Assembly: GCA_044222685.1 (NCBI GenBank)
Contig: JBGAMU010000001.1
Span: 1-64,000, forward strand
Length of the DNA: 64,000 nt
DNA from: JAEUPI01 sp044222685
Lineage (GTDB): Bacteria; Pseudomonadota; Gammaproteobacteria; Burkholderiales; Burkholderiaceae_C
Direction of reading: 5' to 3'
Shown here: positions 34,764-43,095 of the stretch, in pieces
How the letters are laid out: each line of letters opens with the position of its first letter
Position numbering within the stretch: the stretch's first letter is position 1
Notes under the pieces: model-generated
What the model was told of the DNA's origin: nothing
The model's database searches: none
Seen by the model: the letters and a program-made list of their open reading frames with translations, nothing else
Program-made: the position numbers and the translations under genes

Positions 34764-35186
34764 ATGGAATGCACCGTGCATTGGGTCGCCGCCAGCGGCA
34801 TGGGATTCATGGCCGAAACCGGGAGCGGTCACGTGCTGGCGATGGATGGCGCGCCCGACGGCGGCGGTCGCAACCTCGCACCGCGTCCGATGGAGACCGT
34901 TCTCGCAGGCACCGGCGGGTGCAGCGCCTACGACGTGGTGCTGATCCTCAAGCGCGGACGACACGACATCACCGGCTGCACCGTCAAGATCACGGCAGAA
35001 CGCGCGCCGACCGACCCGAAGGTCTTCACGCGCCTGCACCTGCACTTCATTGTCAGCGGTCGTGGTCTTCCCGATGCTGCCGTGGCGCGTGCGGTGGCGC
35101 TCTCGCATGAGAAGTACTGCTCCGCGACCATCATGTTGGCCAAGACCGCAGACGTAACGGTCAGCCACGAGATCGCTGGCGGCTGA
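34764..35186 (+). CDS. OsmC/Ohr-family redox protein (YhfA-like)
   Basis: Protein of 140 residues of the OsmC superfamily. Two conserved cysteines are visible in LAGTGGCSAYDVVLILK (about residue 54) and SHEKYCSATIMLAK (about residue 118), the positions of the peroxidatic and resolving cysteines in OsmC/Ohr. The short length and the RPMETVLAGTGGCSAYD stretch resemble the YhfA-like branch more than inducible Ohr. It probably reduces organic peroxides or related thiol-reactive compounds in the cytoplasm, which is inference. The ATG at 34764 has an AAGGAG site eight bases upstream; the frame is open from 34704. It is a single gene followed by 246 bases before the porin. Confidence 0.9.
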   Translation: MECTVHWVAASGMGFMAETGSGHVLAMDGAPDGGGRNLAPRPMETVLAGTGGCSAYDVVLILKRGRHDITGCTVKITAERAPTDPKVFTRLHLHFIVSGRGLPDAAVARAVALSHEKYCSATIMLAKTADVTVSHEIAGG

Positions 35187-35432
35187 CAGTGCGGGTTTTC
35201 CTGGGTGGCGAAGCTCGGGCGAACTGGTTTTCCCGGTGTGTTTGAAACGCGTTGTTGCCAGACAACATACGGTGGCTGTTTCAAGGCCAAGTCTTTGCAG
35301 GACCGGTATCCCTCTGGTGCAATAGCCGCAACTTCCGCTGAGGAGGTTGGCCTGATCGGCCTTCGCTGAGTTCGGCGATACGGTTGTCCATCGGATCGGG
35401 GCCCTCTTGTTCAAACCTAGGAGATCAATGCA
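35187..35432 (+). promoter_or_regulatory. porin upstream region with promoter candidate and nested inverted repeats
   Basis: A 246-base region. TTGCAG (35295-35300) and TGCAAT (35318-35323) are 17 bases apart and form a fair sigma-70 promoter for the porin, giving a leader of about 105 bases. Upstream, TTGAAAC (35242-35248) pairs with GTTTCAA (35278-35284) around an inner GTTGT/ACAAC pair (35251-35266), which could be a protein-binding site or hairpin. An AGGAG ribosome-binding site precedes the porin ATG. No gene is seen. Confidence 0.5.
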
Positions 35433-36440
35433 ATGAAGAAATCTCTGCTCGCTCTCGCTGTGCTCGGTACGTTTGCCGGTGCGGTGGCGGCACAGTCCTC
35501 GTCGGTCACCCTGTTCGGCGTAGTCGACCTCAACGGCCGTAGCATCAAGAACGGTTCGACCAGACAGTATCAGCAGGTCAGTAACTCGCTGAACAGCAAT
35601 CGGCTGGGCTTCCGTGGCGTCGAGGACCTGGGCGGCGGCATGAGCGCCGGCTTCTGGCTCGAAGCGCCGATGTCGAACGACGACGGCAACGCGGCCGCGT
35701 TGACCTTCCAGCGCCGGTCGACCGTGAGCTTGATGGGCGGCTTTGGTGAAATTCGTCTCGGCCGCGATTACACCCCGAGCTTCTGGAACACGACGGTCTT
35801 TGACCCGTTCGGCACCAACGGCGTGGGTTCGTTCCTGAACGTGGTCAACACCTCGCTCGGCACCGGCGCGACGACCTATGTGCGCGCCAACAACACCTTT
35901 GGTTATTTCCTGCCGGGTAACCTGGGTGGCCTGTATGGTCAGCTGCAGCAGTCGCTCGGCGAAGGCGTCGATGCGAACAAGCAGAGTAGCGGCCGCATCG
36001 GCTATGCGGCTGGACCGGTGAACGTGGCCTTCTCGTACGGAGTGACGGACACGTCGCCGAACAAGTTCAAGCACACCAATGTGGCCGGTTCGTGGAACTT
36101 CGGATTCGCGAACCTGATGGCACAGTACGACCTGACCAAGGCCGGATCGGTTGACCAGAAGGCCATCGAGCTGGGAGCGGTGGTGCCGCTGGGCCAGGGT
36201 GAGATTCACGCTGCGTACACGAAGTCGAAGATCGACAACCCGACTGGCCTCGATCCCGACGCGAATCAGATTGCGGTTGGGTACATCTACAACCTGTCCA
36301 AGCGCACCGCCTTGTATGGCCACTACGCGCAGATCAAGAACAAGAATGGCGCGGCGTTTGTTGTCGGTGCGATTGCTGGCAGCAGCGCGCTGAATGCCAA
36401 GTCGACCGGCTACGAAGTCGGCGTGCGTCACTCCTTCTGA
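35433..36440 (+). CDS. outer-membrane trimeric porin, Gram-negative type
   Basis: Porin of 335 residues of the betaproteobacterial Omp32/OpcP-like group (porin_4). A signal peptide (MKKSLLALAVLGTFAGAVAAQ) is followed by SSVTLFGVVDLNGRS, the first strand shared by these porins, and by the RLGFRGVEDLGGGMSAGFWLE and TVSLMGGFGEIRLGRDYTP motifs. The chain ends in VGVRHSF with the C-terminal phenylalanine required for outer-membrane insertion. It should form 16-stranded trimers for anion or small-solute diffusion. A terminator lies 20 bases after the stop, so it is monocistronic. GC is a little lower than in its neighbours, as usual for abundant porins. Confidence 0.96.
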   Translation: MKKSLLALAVLGTFAGAVAAQSSSVTLFGVVDLNGRSIKNGSTRQYQQVSNSLNSNRLGFRGVEDLGGGMSAGFWLEAPMSNDDGNAAALTFQRRSTVSLMGGFGEIRLGRDYTPSFWNTTVFDPFGTNGVGSFLNVVNTSLGTGATTYVRANNTFGYFLPGNLGGLYGQLQQSLGEGVDANKQSSGRIGYAAGPVNVAFSYGVTDTSPNKFKHTNVAGSWNFGFANLMAQYDLTKAGSVDQKAIELGAVVPLGQGEIHAAYTKSKIDNPTGLDPDANQIAVGYIYNLSKRTALYGHYAQIKNKNGAAFVVGAIAGSSALNAKSTGYEVGVRHSF

Positions 36441-36461
36441 TCGGTCACGCCGATCGACCAG

Positions 36462-36485
36462 AGCCGCCCTTCGGGGCGGCTTTTT
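36462..36485 (+). terminator. rho-independent terminator of the porin gene
   Basis: An 8-bp stem AGCCGCCC/GGGCGGCT with the stable TTCG tetraloop is followed directly by four T and then C. It lies about 20 bases after the porin stop codon. Confidence 0.92.
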
Positions 36486-36546
36486 CTTGCCCGCCGCCGA
36501 GATCGGGTGGCTGCCATTCAGGTGGGTTGCGTCTATATTGCGCGCC

Positions 36547-37248
36547 GTGATCAGTCGACGTTCCTTGTTGATGACCTTGCCCGCAGCCATGGCGGGCTGT
36601 GCCGTTGTCCCTAGCCCTGCTCCGAGCGCGAACACCGGTACTCAATGGCATCCACTCGCGCTACCCGGCAAGCGCGAAACTCGGTACGTGCCAGCTCAGA
36701 AAGATGGCCGAATCTGTTGGCACGCCCAGGCCAACGCGTCGGCCAGCATGTTGAGGCGTCAGTTGGAAGGCCATCCGATCGATGGCCTGCAAGTGGAGTT
36801 CTCGTGGTGGGTGCCTCGAACGATCGCCGATGCCGATCTCGGTCGCGCCGAATCATCCGACTCGCCAGCGCGCGTGGCGTTCGCGTTCGGTGGCGACATG
36901 GCAAGGCTGTCGATGCGTACGCGCATGCAGTACCAGATGGCCGAGATGCTGACCGGCGAGGTGCCGCCCTACGCCACGCTGATGTACGTCTGGTCCAACA
37001 ACGCTCCGCTCGAGACGGTCTTCACCAGTGCGCGGACCGATCGGGTGCGCAAGATCGTGGTCGAGACGGGCGAGAGCCACTTGCGTCGCTGGCGCAACTA
37101 TCGCCGCGACCTGTCTGCCGACTTCTTCCGGGTATTCGGTGAGCGGCCCGGCCCGCTGATCGGCATCGGCCTGATGACCGATGCCGACAACACGGGGTCC
37201 ACCGCAGAGGCCTGGTACGGCGACGTCTTGCTGCGGCCGGCCAGCTGA
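36547..37248 (+). CDS. DUF3047-type probable lipoprotein
   Basis: Protein of 233 residues starting at a GTG (36547); an ATG at 36571 is an alternative, and the open frame begins far upstream inside the porin terminator region. The N-terminus ISRRSLLMTLPAAMAGC reads as a lipoprotein signal with Cys18, though the -3 residue is Met, and the twin arginine makes it Tat-like. The mature part contains GRICWHAQANASASMLRRQL, LQVEFSWWVPRTIADAD, an FAFGGD segment and the closing WYGDVLLRP typical of DUF3047 proteins, whose function is not known to me. It lies 70 bases before the dpp-type transporter genes in the same direction, where a binding-protein gene would be expected, but it is not one. Confidence 0.8.
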   Translation: MISRRSLLMTLPAAMAGCAVVPSPAPSANTGTQWHPLALPGKRETRYVPAQKDGRICWHAQANASASMLRRQLEGHPIDGLQVEFSWWVPRTIADADLGRAESSDSPARVAFAFGGDMARLSMRTRMQYQMAEMLTGEVPPYATLMYVWSNNAPLETVFTSARTDRVRKIVVETGESHLRRWRNYRRDLSADFFRVFGERPGPLIGIGLMTDADNTGSTAEAWYGDVLLRPAS

Positions 37249-37318
37249 CGGCATCACTGCAGGGCTCGGGATTTCCCCTTGTGCCTCGTCGGGCGGCTTG
37301 CGCCGATGATGACCTTGC

Positions 37319-38302
37319 ATGCTCGCATTCATCATCCGCCGACTCGTGCAGGCCGTCATCGTGATGCTCACGGTGGCCTTCATCGCGTTCATGTTGTTCC
37401 AGTACGTCGGCGATCCGGTGACGAATCTGCTCGGTCAGGATGCCACCCCGGAGCAGCGGGCGCAGTTGCGCGCCGAACTCGGCCTCGATGCGCCGTTTCC
37501 GGTTCAGTTTGCCCGGTTCGTGGGCAATGCCGTCCGCGGTGAGTTCGGCCTGAGCCTGCGCCAAGGACGCACCGTCTCGTCGCTGATCGTCGAGCGGTTC
37601 CCGGCCACCGTGGAACTCGCCTTGGTGGCTGCCGTGATCGCGCTGGTGGCCGGAATCCCGATGGGTGTCTACGCGGCTCTCAGAAGAGGCCGTTTCGGCT
37701 CGCAGCTGTTGATGATGGTGTCACTGCTGGGCGTTTCGTTGCCCACCTTCCTGATCGGAATTCTGCTGATCTTGTTCTTCGCGGTGGTGCTCAACATCCT
37801 GCCGAGCTTCGGGCGCGGCGAGACAGTGGCGCTCGGTTCGTGGACGACGGGATGGCTCACAGTCGACGGATGGCGGCACCTGGTGCTGCCAGCCATCACG
37901 TTGTCGGTCTTCCAACTCGCGCTGATCATGCGACTGGTGCGCGCCGAGATGCTGGAGGTGCTGCGCACCGACTACATCAAGTTTGCCCGCGCCCGCGGCA
38001 TCACCGATCGCAGTGTCTACTTCGGACACGCATTGAAGAACACGCTGGTGCCGGTGATCACGATCACCGGGCTGCAACTGGGCGCGCTGATCGCGTTCGC
38101 GATCATCACCGAGACGGTCTTCCAGTGGCCCGGCATGGGCCTGCTGTTCATCCAGGCGGTCCAGTTCGCCGACATACCGGTCATGGCGGCCTATCTCTGC
38201 TTGATCGCGTTGATCTTCGTGCTGATCAACCTGTTCGTCGACCTGCTCTACTTTGCTGTGGACCCGCGGCTTCGTGTGGAGCGGCCGGCTGCCGCGCACT
38301 AG
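37319..38302 (+). CDS. dppB: dipeptide/oligopeptide ABC transporter permease (DppB-like)
   Basis: Permease of 327 residues with six predicted membrane helices. The N-terminus MLAFIIRRLVQAVIVMLTVAF with a following large periplasmic loop (VGDPVTNLLGQDATPEQ) is typical of DppB/OppB. The ATPase-contact EAA loop reads LRTDYIKFARARGITDRSV. It forms the channel with the DppC-like partner 12 bases downstream. The true substrate may be dipeptides, oligopeptides or another solute such as nickel or glutathione; it cannot be told without the binding protein, which is absent here. Confidence 0.93.
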   Translation: MLAFIIRRLVQAVIVMLTVAFIAFMLFQYVGDPVTNLLGQDATPEQRAQLRAELGLDAPFPVQFARFVGNAVRGEFGLSLRQGRTVSSLIVERFPATVELALVAAVIALVAGIPMGVYAALRRGRFGSQLLMMVSLLGVSLPTFLIGILLILFFAVVLNILPSFGRGETVALGSWTTGWLTVDGWRHLVLPAITLSVFQLALIMRLVRAEMLEVLRTDYIKFARARGITDRSVYFGHALKNTLVPVITITGLQLGALIAFAIITETVFQWPGMGLLFIQAVQFADIPVMAAYLCLIALIFVLINLFVDLLYFAVDPRLRVERPAAAH

Positions 38303-38314
38303 GGTCGCGCAACC

Positions 38315-39244
38315 ATGACCTCCAAGTCTGCCGTGCGTCTGCGGATGGCGCTGTTCCTCGATGGCGACCTCTGGTTCAGCTTCAAGCACTCGCCCACCGC
38401 GGTGATCGCGGCGATCATCGCAGCTGTTTGCATCGTCTGCGCCGTGTTCGCGAACTGGATCGCCCCCCACAACCCGTTCGACCTGGCGACGCTCGACCTC
38501 ATCGACTCCCGATTGCCACCGGCGTGGCTCGAGGGGGGCTCGACGAAGTACCTGCTCGGCACCGATGACCAAGGGCGCGACATCCTGTCGGCGCTCATGT
38601 ACGGTTCGCGGATCTCCCTGCTGGTCGGCCTTGCCTCGGTGGCGTTGTCGGTGCTGATCGGCGTGGGTCTGGGTCTGCTGTCGGGTTTCGTCGGCGGCTC
38701 GATCGATGCGTTCATCATGCGTGTGTGCGACGTGATGCTGTCGTTTCCCTCGATCCTGGTCGCGCTGCTGATCGACGGCATCGGGCGCGCGCTGTTCCCG
38801 AACGCGCACGACACGCTGGCGTTCTCGGTGCTGGTGTTCGCCATCGCATTGACCGGTTGGGTGCAGTACGCGCGCACCGTGCGGGGCTCGACGATGGTCG
38901 AGCGCAACAAGGAGTACGTGCAGGCGGCTCGCGTGATCGGCGTCGCCTCGTGGCGGGTGATGTTCCGGCACGTGTTGCCCAATGTGCTGGGCCCGGTGCT
39001 GGTGCTGGCGACGATTCAGATCGCCGGGGCCATCATCACCGAGGCGACGCTGAGCTTCCTGGGGGTGGGCGTGCCACCGACGTCACCGTCGCTCGGCACC
39101 TTGATCCGGATCGGGCAGGACTTTCTGTTCTCCGGCGAGTGGTGGATCACGATCTTCCCGGGTGCCATGCTGGTGCTGATTGCGCTGTCGGTCAACCTGC
39201 TCGGCGACTGGCTGCGCGATGCGCTGAACCCCCGGTTGCGATGA
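38315..39244 (+). CDS. dppC: dipeptide/oligopeptide ABC transporter permease (DppC-like)
   Basis: Permease of 309 residues with an N-terminal helix (about 28-48) and a cluster of five further helices. The motif LLGTDDQGRDILSALMYGSRISL (about residues 80-102) is characteristic of DppC/OppC, and the EAA loop reads EYVQAARVIGVASWRVMFRH. The C-terminus VNLLGDWLRDALNPRLR is also typical. It starts 12 bases after the dppB stop and ends 22 bases before the first ATPase gene, so all four transporter genes are one operon. Confidence 0.94.
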   Translation: MTSKSAVRLRMALFLDGDLWFSFKHSPTAVIAAIIAAVCIVCAVFANWIAPHNPFDLATLDLIDSRLPPAWLEGGSTKYLLGTDDQGRDILSALMYGSRISLLVGLASVALSVLIGVGLGLLSGFVGGSIDAFIMRVCDVMLSFPSILVALLIDGIGRALFPNAHDTLAFSVLVFAIALTGWVQYARTVRGSTMVERNKEYVQAARVIGVASWRVMFRHVLPNVLGPVLVLATIQIAGAIITEATLSFLGVGVPPTSPSLGTLIRIGQDFLFSGEWWITIFPGAMLVLIALSVNLLGDWLRDALNPRLR

Positions 39245-39266
39245 ACGCGCCAACGCTTCGACATCG

Positions 39267-40247
39267 ATGACCGCTGCGTTGCTCGAAGTCCGCCATCTGC
39301 GCGTCGAGTTCCCCACGCGCCGCGGCACGTTGGTGGCGCTGGACGACGTGTCGTTCGACATCGCGCCGGGCGAGATTCTCGGTGTGGTGGGTGAATCTGG
39401 CGCCGGCAAGTCGCTGACGGGCGCGTCGATCATCGGCTTGCTCGAGCCCCCGGGTCGTATCGCCTCGGGTGAGATCCGGCTCGAGGGTCGGCGCATCGAC
39501 AATTTGCCGCCCGAGGCGATGCGAAGCATTCGCGGGCGGCAGATCGGCGCGATCTTCCAGGATCCACTGACGTCTTTGAATCCGCTCTATACCGTCGGTC
39601 GTCAGTTGGTCGAGACCATCCGCACGCATCTGCCGGTGAGCGAGACCGATGCGCGTGAACGCGCTGTGGCTTTGCTCAGGGAGACCGGGATTCCGGCGGC
39701 CGAGGCGCGCATCGACCAATACCCGCATCAGTTCTCGGGCGGCATGCGCCAGCGCGTGGTGATCGCGCTGGCGCTCGCTGCCGAGCCGAAGCTCATCGTG
39801 GCCGACGAGCCCACCACGGCGCTCGATGTGTCGATCCAGGCGCAGATCATCTCGTTGCTGAAGCGGCTGACGCGTGACCATGGCGCCGCTGTGATGCTCG
39901 TCACCCACGACATGGGCGTCATTGCCGAGGCGAGTGATCGCGTGGCCGTGATGTACGCCGGCCGAGTGGTCGAGATGGGGCCGGTGCAGGACGTGATCCA
40001 CCGGCCAGCGCATCCGTATACGGTCGGCCTGATGGGATCGATCCCGTCGATGGATGGCTCGCGCGATCGCCTGCTGCAGATCGATGGAACGATGCCCCGC
40101 CTGAATGCCATACCTGCCGGCTGTGCTTTCAATCCGCGTTGCCCGCGCGTGTTCGAGCGCTGCCGGCACGAGCGTCCGAACCTGATGACGGCGGGAGCAA
40201 CCCGGGCGGCCTGTTGGCTCATCGACACGGCGACAGGAGACGCATGA
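39267..40247 (+). CDS. dppD: dipeptide/oligopeptide ABC transporter ATPase (DppD-like)
   Basis: ATPase of 326 residues. Walker A is VGESGAGKSLTG, the signature FSGGMRQRVVIALALA, Walker B LIVADEPTTALDV and the H-loop LVTHDMGVIAE. The C-terminal oligopeptide-transporter extension carries the cysteine motif CAFNPRCPRVFERCRHERP, which in this family binds an iron-sulfur cluster. The stop overlaps the start of the next ATPase gene as ATGA. It works as a heterodimer with the DppF-like protein. Confidence 0.95.
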   Translation: MTAALLEVRHLRVEFPTRRGTLVALDDVSFDIAPGEILGVVGESGAGKSLTGASIIGLLEPPGRIASGEIRLEGRRIDNLPPEAMRSIRGRQIGAIFQDPLTSLNPLYTVGRQLVETIRTHLPVSETDARERAVALLRETGIPAAEARIDQYPHQFSGGMRQRVVIALALAAEPKLIVADEPTTALDVSIQAQIISLLKRLTRDHGAAVMLVTHDMGVIAEASDRVAVMYAGRVVEMGPVQDVIHRPAHPYTVGLMGSIPSMDGSRDRLLQIDGTMPRLNAIPAGCAFNPRCPRVFERCRHERPNLMTAGATRAACWLIDTATGDA

Positions 40248-41236
40248 CGACACTCGTCGAGGCGGTCGATCTGGTCAAGGTGTTCGATGTTTCGGCGCCC
40301 TGGCTGAATCGGATCATCGAGCGCAAGCCGCGCCAGCAGGTGCATGCGGTCGACGGCGTCAGTTTCTCGATCGAGAAAGGGCGGACGCTCGCGCTGGTCG
40401 GCGAATCGGGCTGCGGCAAGAGCACGGTTGCCCGTCTGCTCGTCGGCCTGCACGAACCCACGCGGGGACAGGTTCGCTTCGATGGCCTGGAGACACGCAT
40501 GGTGTGGAACTCATCTGAAGGACGCGCGTTGCGGCGGCGCATCCAGATGATCTTCCAGGATCCCTATGCGAGCTTGAATCCGCGATGGACCGTGCGCGAG
40601 ATCGTCGGTGAGCCGATCACCGAGCATCAGCTCGCCACCAGCAAGGACGAGCTGGGCCAGCGGGTCGGCGAGCTGCTGAAGCAGGTCGGTCTGGCTCCGG
40701 CGGACATGGATCGCTTCCCGCACCAGTTCTCCGGCGGACAGCGACAACGCATCTCGATCGCGCGTGCGTTGGCCACGCACCCCGAATTCCTGATCTGCGA
40801 CGAACCGACATCGGCGCTCGATGTCTCGGTTCAGGCCCAGGTGCTCAACATCATGAAGGACCTGCAGCGCGAACGAGGTCTGACCTATCTGTTCATCTCG
40901 CACAACCTGGCCGTCGTGCGCCACGTCAGCGATGCGGTCGGTGTGATGTACCTCGGACGCATTGTCGAGTTGGCGGGCACCCGTGCGCTGTTCGGCGAGC
41001 CGCGGCATCCGTACACCCGCATGCTGCTTGACGCCATACCCGACATCGGCATGACCGGCCGGGCGCGCACGCCCGTCCAAGGCGAGGTGCCCAATCCGCT
41101 CGACCCGCCGAGCGGCTGCAGCTTTCATCCACGCTGTCCGCTGGCAAACGAACGCTGTCGGGTCGAGCGCCCCGCGCTGACGCCGTGGGCCGGCATACAG
41201 ATCGCCTGCCATGCCGTGACCGAAGGCCGTCATTAG
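40244..41236 (+). CDS. dppF: dipeptide/oligopeptide ABC transporter ATPase (DppF-like)
   Basis: ATPase of 330 residues; the ATG at 40244 overlaps the dppD stop by four bases, although the frame is open earlier. Walker A is VGESGCGKSTVA, the signature FSGGQRQRISIARALA, Walker B LICDEPTSALDV and the H-loop FISHNLAVVRH. The C-terminal cysteine motif is CSFHPRCPLANERCRVERP, as in DppD. It is the last gene of the operon, 16 bases from the convergent lysA, with no visible terminator between them. Confidence 0.95.
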   Translation: MTTLVEAVDLVKVFDVSAPWLNRIIERKPRQQVHAVDGVSFSIEKGRTLALVGESGCGKSTVARLLVGLHEPTRGQVRFDGLETRMVWNSSEGRALRRRIQMIFQDPYASLNPRWTVREIVGEPITEHQLATSKDELGQRVGELLKQVGLAPADMDRFPHQFSGGQRQRISIARALATHPEFLICDEPTSALDVSVQAQVLNIMKDLQRERGLTYLFISHNLAVVRHVSDAVGVMYLGRIVELAGTRALFGEPRHPYTRMLLDAIPDIGMTGRARTPVQGEVPNPLDPPSGCSFHPRCPLANERCRVERPALTPWAGIQIACHAVTEGRH

Positions 41237-41252
41237 CCGCTCGATCGCGTCG

Positions 41253-42524
41253 CTATTCGAGTGGCTGCTCGAGCCGGATCAGCTCTTCGATGGTCTCACG
41301 CCTGCGCACCAGGGTCACCTGATCGTGATCCACGAGGACTTCCGCGGCGCGAGGGCGGCTGTTGTAGTTGCTGGCCATCGCCATCGCATACGCGCCTGCC
41401 GACAGTACCGCCAGTACATCGCCTTCGTGCACCGACAACGACCTGTCGCGACCCAACCAATCACCCGACTCGCAGATCGGGCCGACGACATCCCAACATT
41501 CTGCGGCCTCGCCGCGCTGCTGGCATGGCTCGATGGCCATCCAGGCGTTGTACAAGGCAGGGCGCACCAGGTCGTTCATGGCAGCGTCTACGATGCAGAA
41601 ATTGCGTTCGGCACCTCGCTTGAGCACAAGCACCTCCGTGAGCAGCACACCGGCATTGCCCACCAGCGAGCGGCCAGGCTCGACCAGTATTTCCCGTTGA
41701 CCATGGCCGCGGGCGTCGATGCGCGCCAACATGGCGCGTAGCAATTCGTCGGCAGAGGGTGGGGTTTCGTTGGTGTAGGTGATGCCCAGCCCGCCGCCTA
41801 CGTCAATATGCTGCAGCGAGATCCCGCTCGCTTCGAGCGACTCGACCAGATCGAGCAGCCGGTCCAGTGCTTCCACATAGGGTTCGATCGCGGTGATCTG
41901 CGAACCGATATGGCAATCGATGCCGACCACGCGAATCCCCGGCAGCGTCGCCGCGCGGCGATACGTGTTTAGCGCGTGATCGTGGGCGATACCGAACTTG
42001 TTGCCGCGCAGGCCGGTGGAGATGTACGGATGCGTCTTCGCATCCACGTCGGGATTGACGCGCAGACTGATCTCGGCCGTCTTGCCCATTTGGCCGGCCA
42101 CAGCGGACAGGGCATTCAGCTCACTGACGCTCTCGACGTTGAAGCAACGAACGCCCACGGTCAGCGCAAGCTCCATTTCGCGACGCGTCTTTCCGACACC
42201 CGAGAACACAATGCGGTCTGCACGACCACCCGCCGCGAGCACCCGCTGCAGTTCGCCGCCCGACACGATGTCGAAGCCACACCCTGCCGAGGCCAGCATT
42301 CGCAGGATGGCCACGTTTGAATTCGCCTTCATCGCGTAGCAGATGAGGCTCTGCCGACCGGCGAGCGCTTGCTGGTACGGTGCGAGCGCTGCGCGGATGG
42401 CTGATGCCGAATAGGCGAACAGCGGGGTGCCGAAGCGACGCGCCAAGGCAGACAGTTCGAGCTGTTCCAGCCATAAGACAGAACCGCGCCGCTGCAGGTG
42501 CGGTGAGCCCGGCATCGCGCTCAT
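41253..42524 (-). CDS. lysA: diaminopimelate decarboxylase
   Basis: PLP enzyme of 423 residues of the alanine-racemase fold that decarboxylates meso-diaminopimelate to lysine. The PLP lysine is in CYAMKANSNVAILRML, followed by the HIGSQI motif, the glycine-rich GGGLGITY and EPGRSLVGNAG loops, and the CESGDWLGRDR active-site cysteine region contributed to the partner subunit. The C-terminal YAMAMASNYNSRPRAAEVLVD is typical. The ATG overlaps the stop of the upstream lipoprotein gene by four bases. This lptM-lysA pair, divergent from cyaY, is conserved in many beta- and gammaproteobacteria. Confidence 0.97.
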   Translation of the reverse strand: MSAMPGSPHLQRRGSVLWLEQLELSALARRFGTPLFAYSASAIRAALAPYQQALAGRQSLICYAMKANSNVAILRMLASAGCGFDIVSGGELQRVLAAGGRADRIVFSGVGKTRREMELALTVGVRCFNVESVSELNALSAVAGQMGKTAEISLRVNPDVDAKTHPYISTGLRGNKFGIAHDHALNTYRRAATLPGIRVVGIDCHIGSQITAIEPYVEALDRLLDLVESLEASGISLQHIDVGGGLGITYTNETPPSADELLRAMLARIDARGHGQREILVEPGRSLVGNAGVLLTEVLVLKRGAERNFCIVDAAMNDLVRPALYNAWMAIEPCQQRGEAAECWDVVGPICESGDWLGRDRSLSVHEGDVLAVLSAGAYAMAMASNYNSRPRAAEVLVDHDQVTLVRRRETIEELIRLEQPLE

Positions 42525-42706
42525 CGTCCGGCCGCCGATGCGGCACTGGCCGCCGACGCGGCCTTGGGCAAGCTCAAGGGGCCCTTCTGGCCGCAGCCAG
42601 CCAGACAGCTCGCCGCGAGCACCAGAACCAAGGCCCCCGGCAGGGCTGAAGTGGGCCTCTTGGCGTCGATCGACGTCTGCGTGGCTAAACTGGTCGTCAA
42701 TCTCAT
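42521..42706 (-). CDS. lptM: LptM-like small lipoprotein
   Basis: Small lipoprotein of 61 residues. The lipobox LAASCLAGCGQKGPLSLPK is diagnostic for the YifL/LptM family, which in E. coli assists maturation of the LPS translocon LptD. The frame is open to 42820, but the ATG at 42706 gives the expected signal sequence; the first 20 or so residues are longer and more polar than in E. coli. The tail is a short alanine/serine repeat (ASAASAAG). It lies between divergent cyaY (19 bases away) and lysA, the usual place for this gene. Confidence 0.85.
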   Translation of the reverse strand: MRLTTSLATQTSIDAKRPTSALPGALVLVLAASCLAGCGQKGPLSLPKAASAASAASAAGR

Positions 42707-42725
42707 CTGTTCGATTCTATCGACC

Positions 42726-43094
42726 ATGCCCGCTGCAGCCGCTGCCACGCCATTGACGGACGCCGAATACGATCGGTCAACCCGCGAGGTCCTCGCGGCA
42801 ATCGAACGCGCGCTGGACAAGTGGCTTCAGGATGACGTCGTCGACATTGACTCTCAACGCAGCGGCGGCATGCTGGAAGTCACGTTGCCCTCGGGTAGCA
42901 AGCTGGTGGTTAACACGCAGCCCCCGCTGCAGGAGTTGTGGCTCGCGGCCCGCAGCGGCGGCAGGCACTTCCGCTTCGTGCGGCCCGACTGGCGCGATAC
43001 CCGGGACGGTGCCGAATTCTTCGCCACGCTGTCGCGCGAGTTGAGCGCGCAGACCGGGCTGAGCCTGACCATCGAGCCACCCGACGCGGCTTGA
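42726..43094 (+). CDS. cyaY: frataxin-like iron-sulfur assembly protein CyaY
   Basis: Protein of 122 residues with the frataxin fold. An acidic first helix (LTDAEYDRSTREVLAAIERAL) precedes VDIDSQRSGGMLEVTLPSGS, NTQPPLQELWLAARSGGRHF and the C-terminal helix FFATLSRELSAQTGLSL. CyaY binds iron and regulates the IscS/IscU iron-sulfur assembly complex. The ATG at 42726 is 19 bases from the divergent lptM start, so the two promoters must overlap each other or the opposing gene. It ends one base before the convergent gene for penicillin-binding protein 1A. Confidence 0.95.
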   Translation: MPAAAAATPLTDAEYDRSTREVLAAIERALDKWLQDDVVDIDSQRSGGMLEVTLPSGSKLVVNTQPPLQELWLAARSGGRHFRFVRPDWRDTRDGAEFFATLSRELSAQTGLSLTIEPPDAA

Positions 43095-43095
43095 A

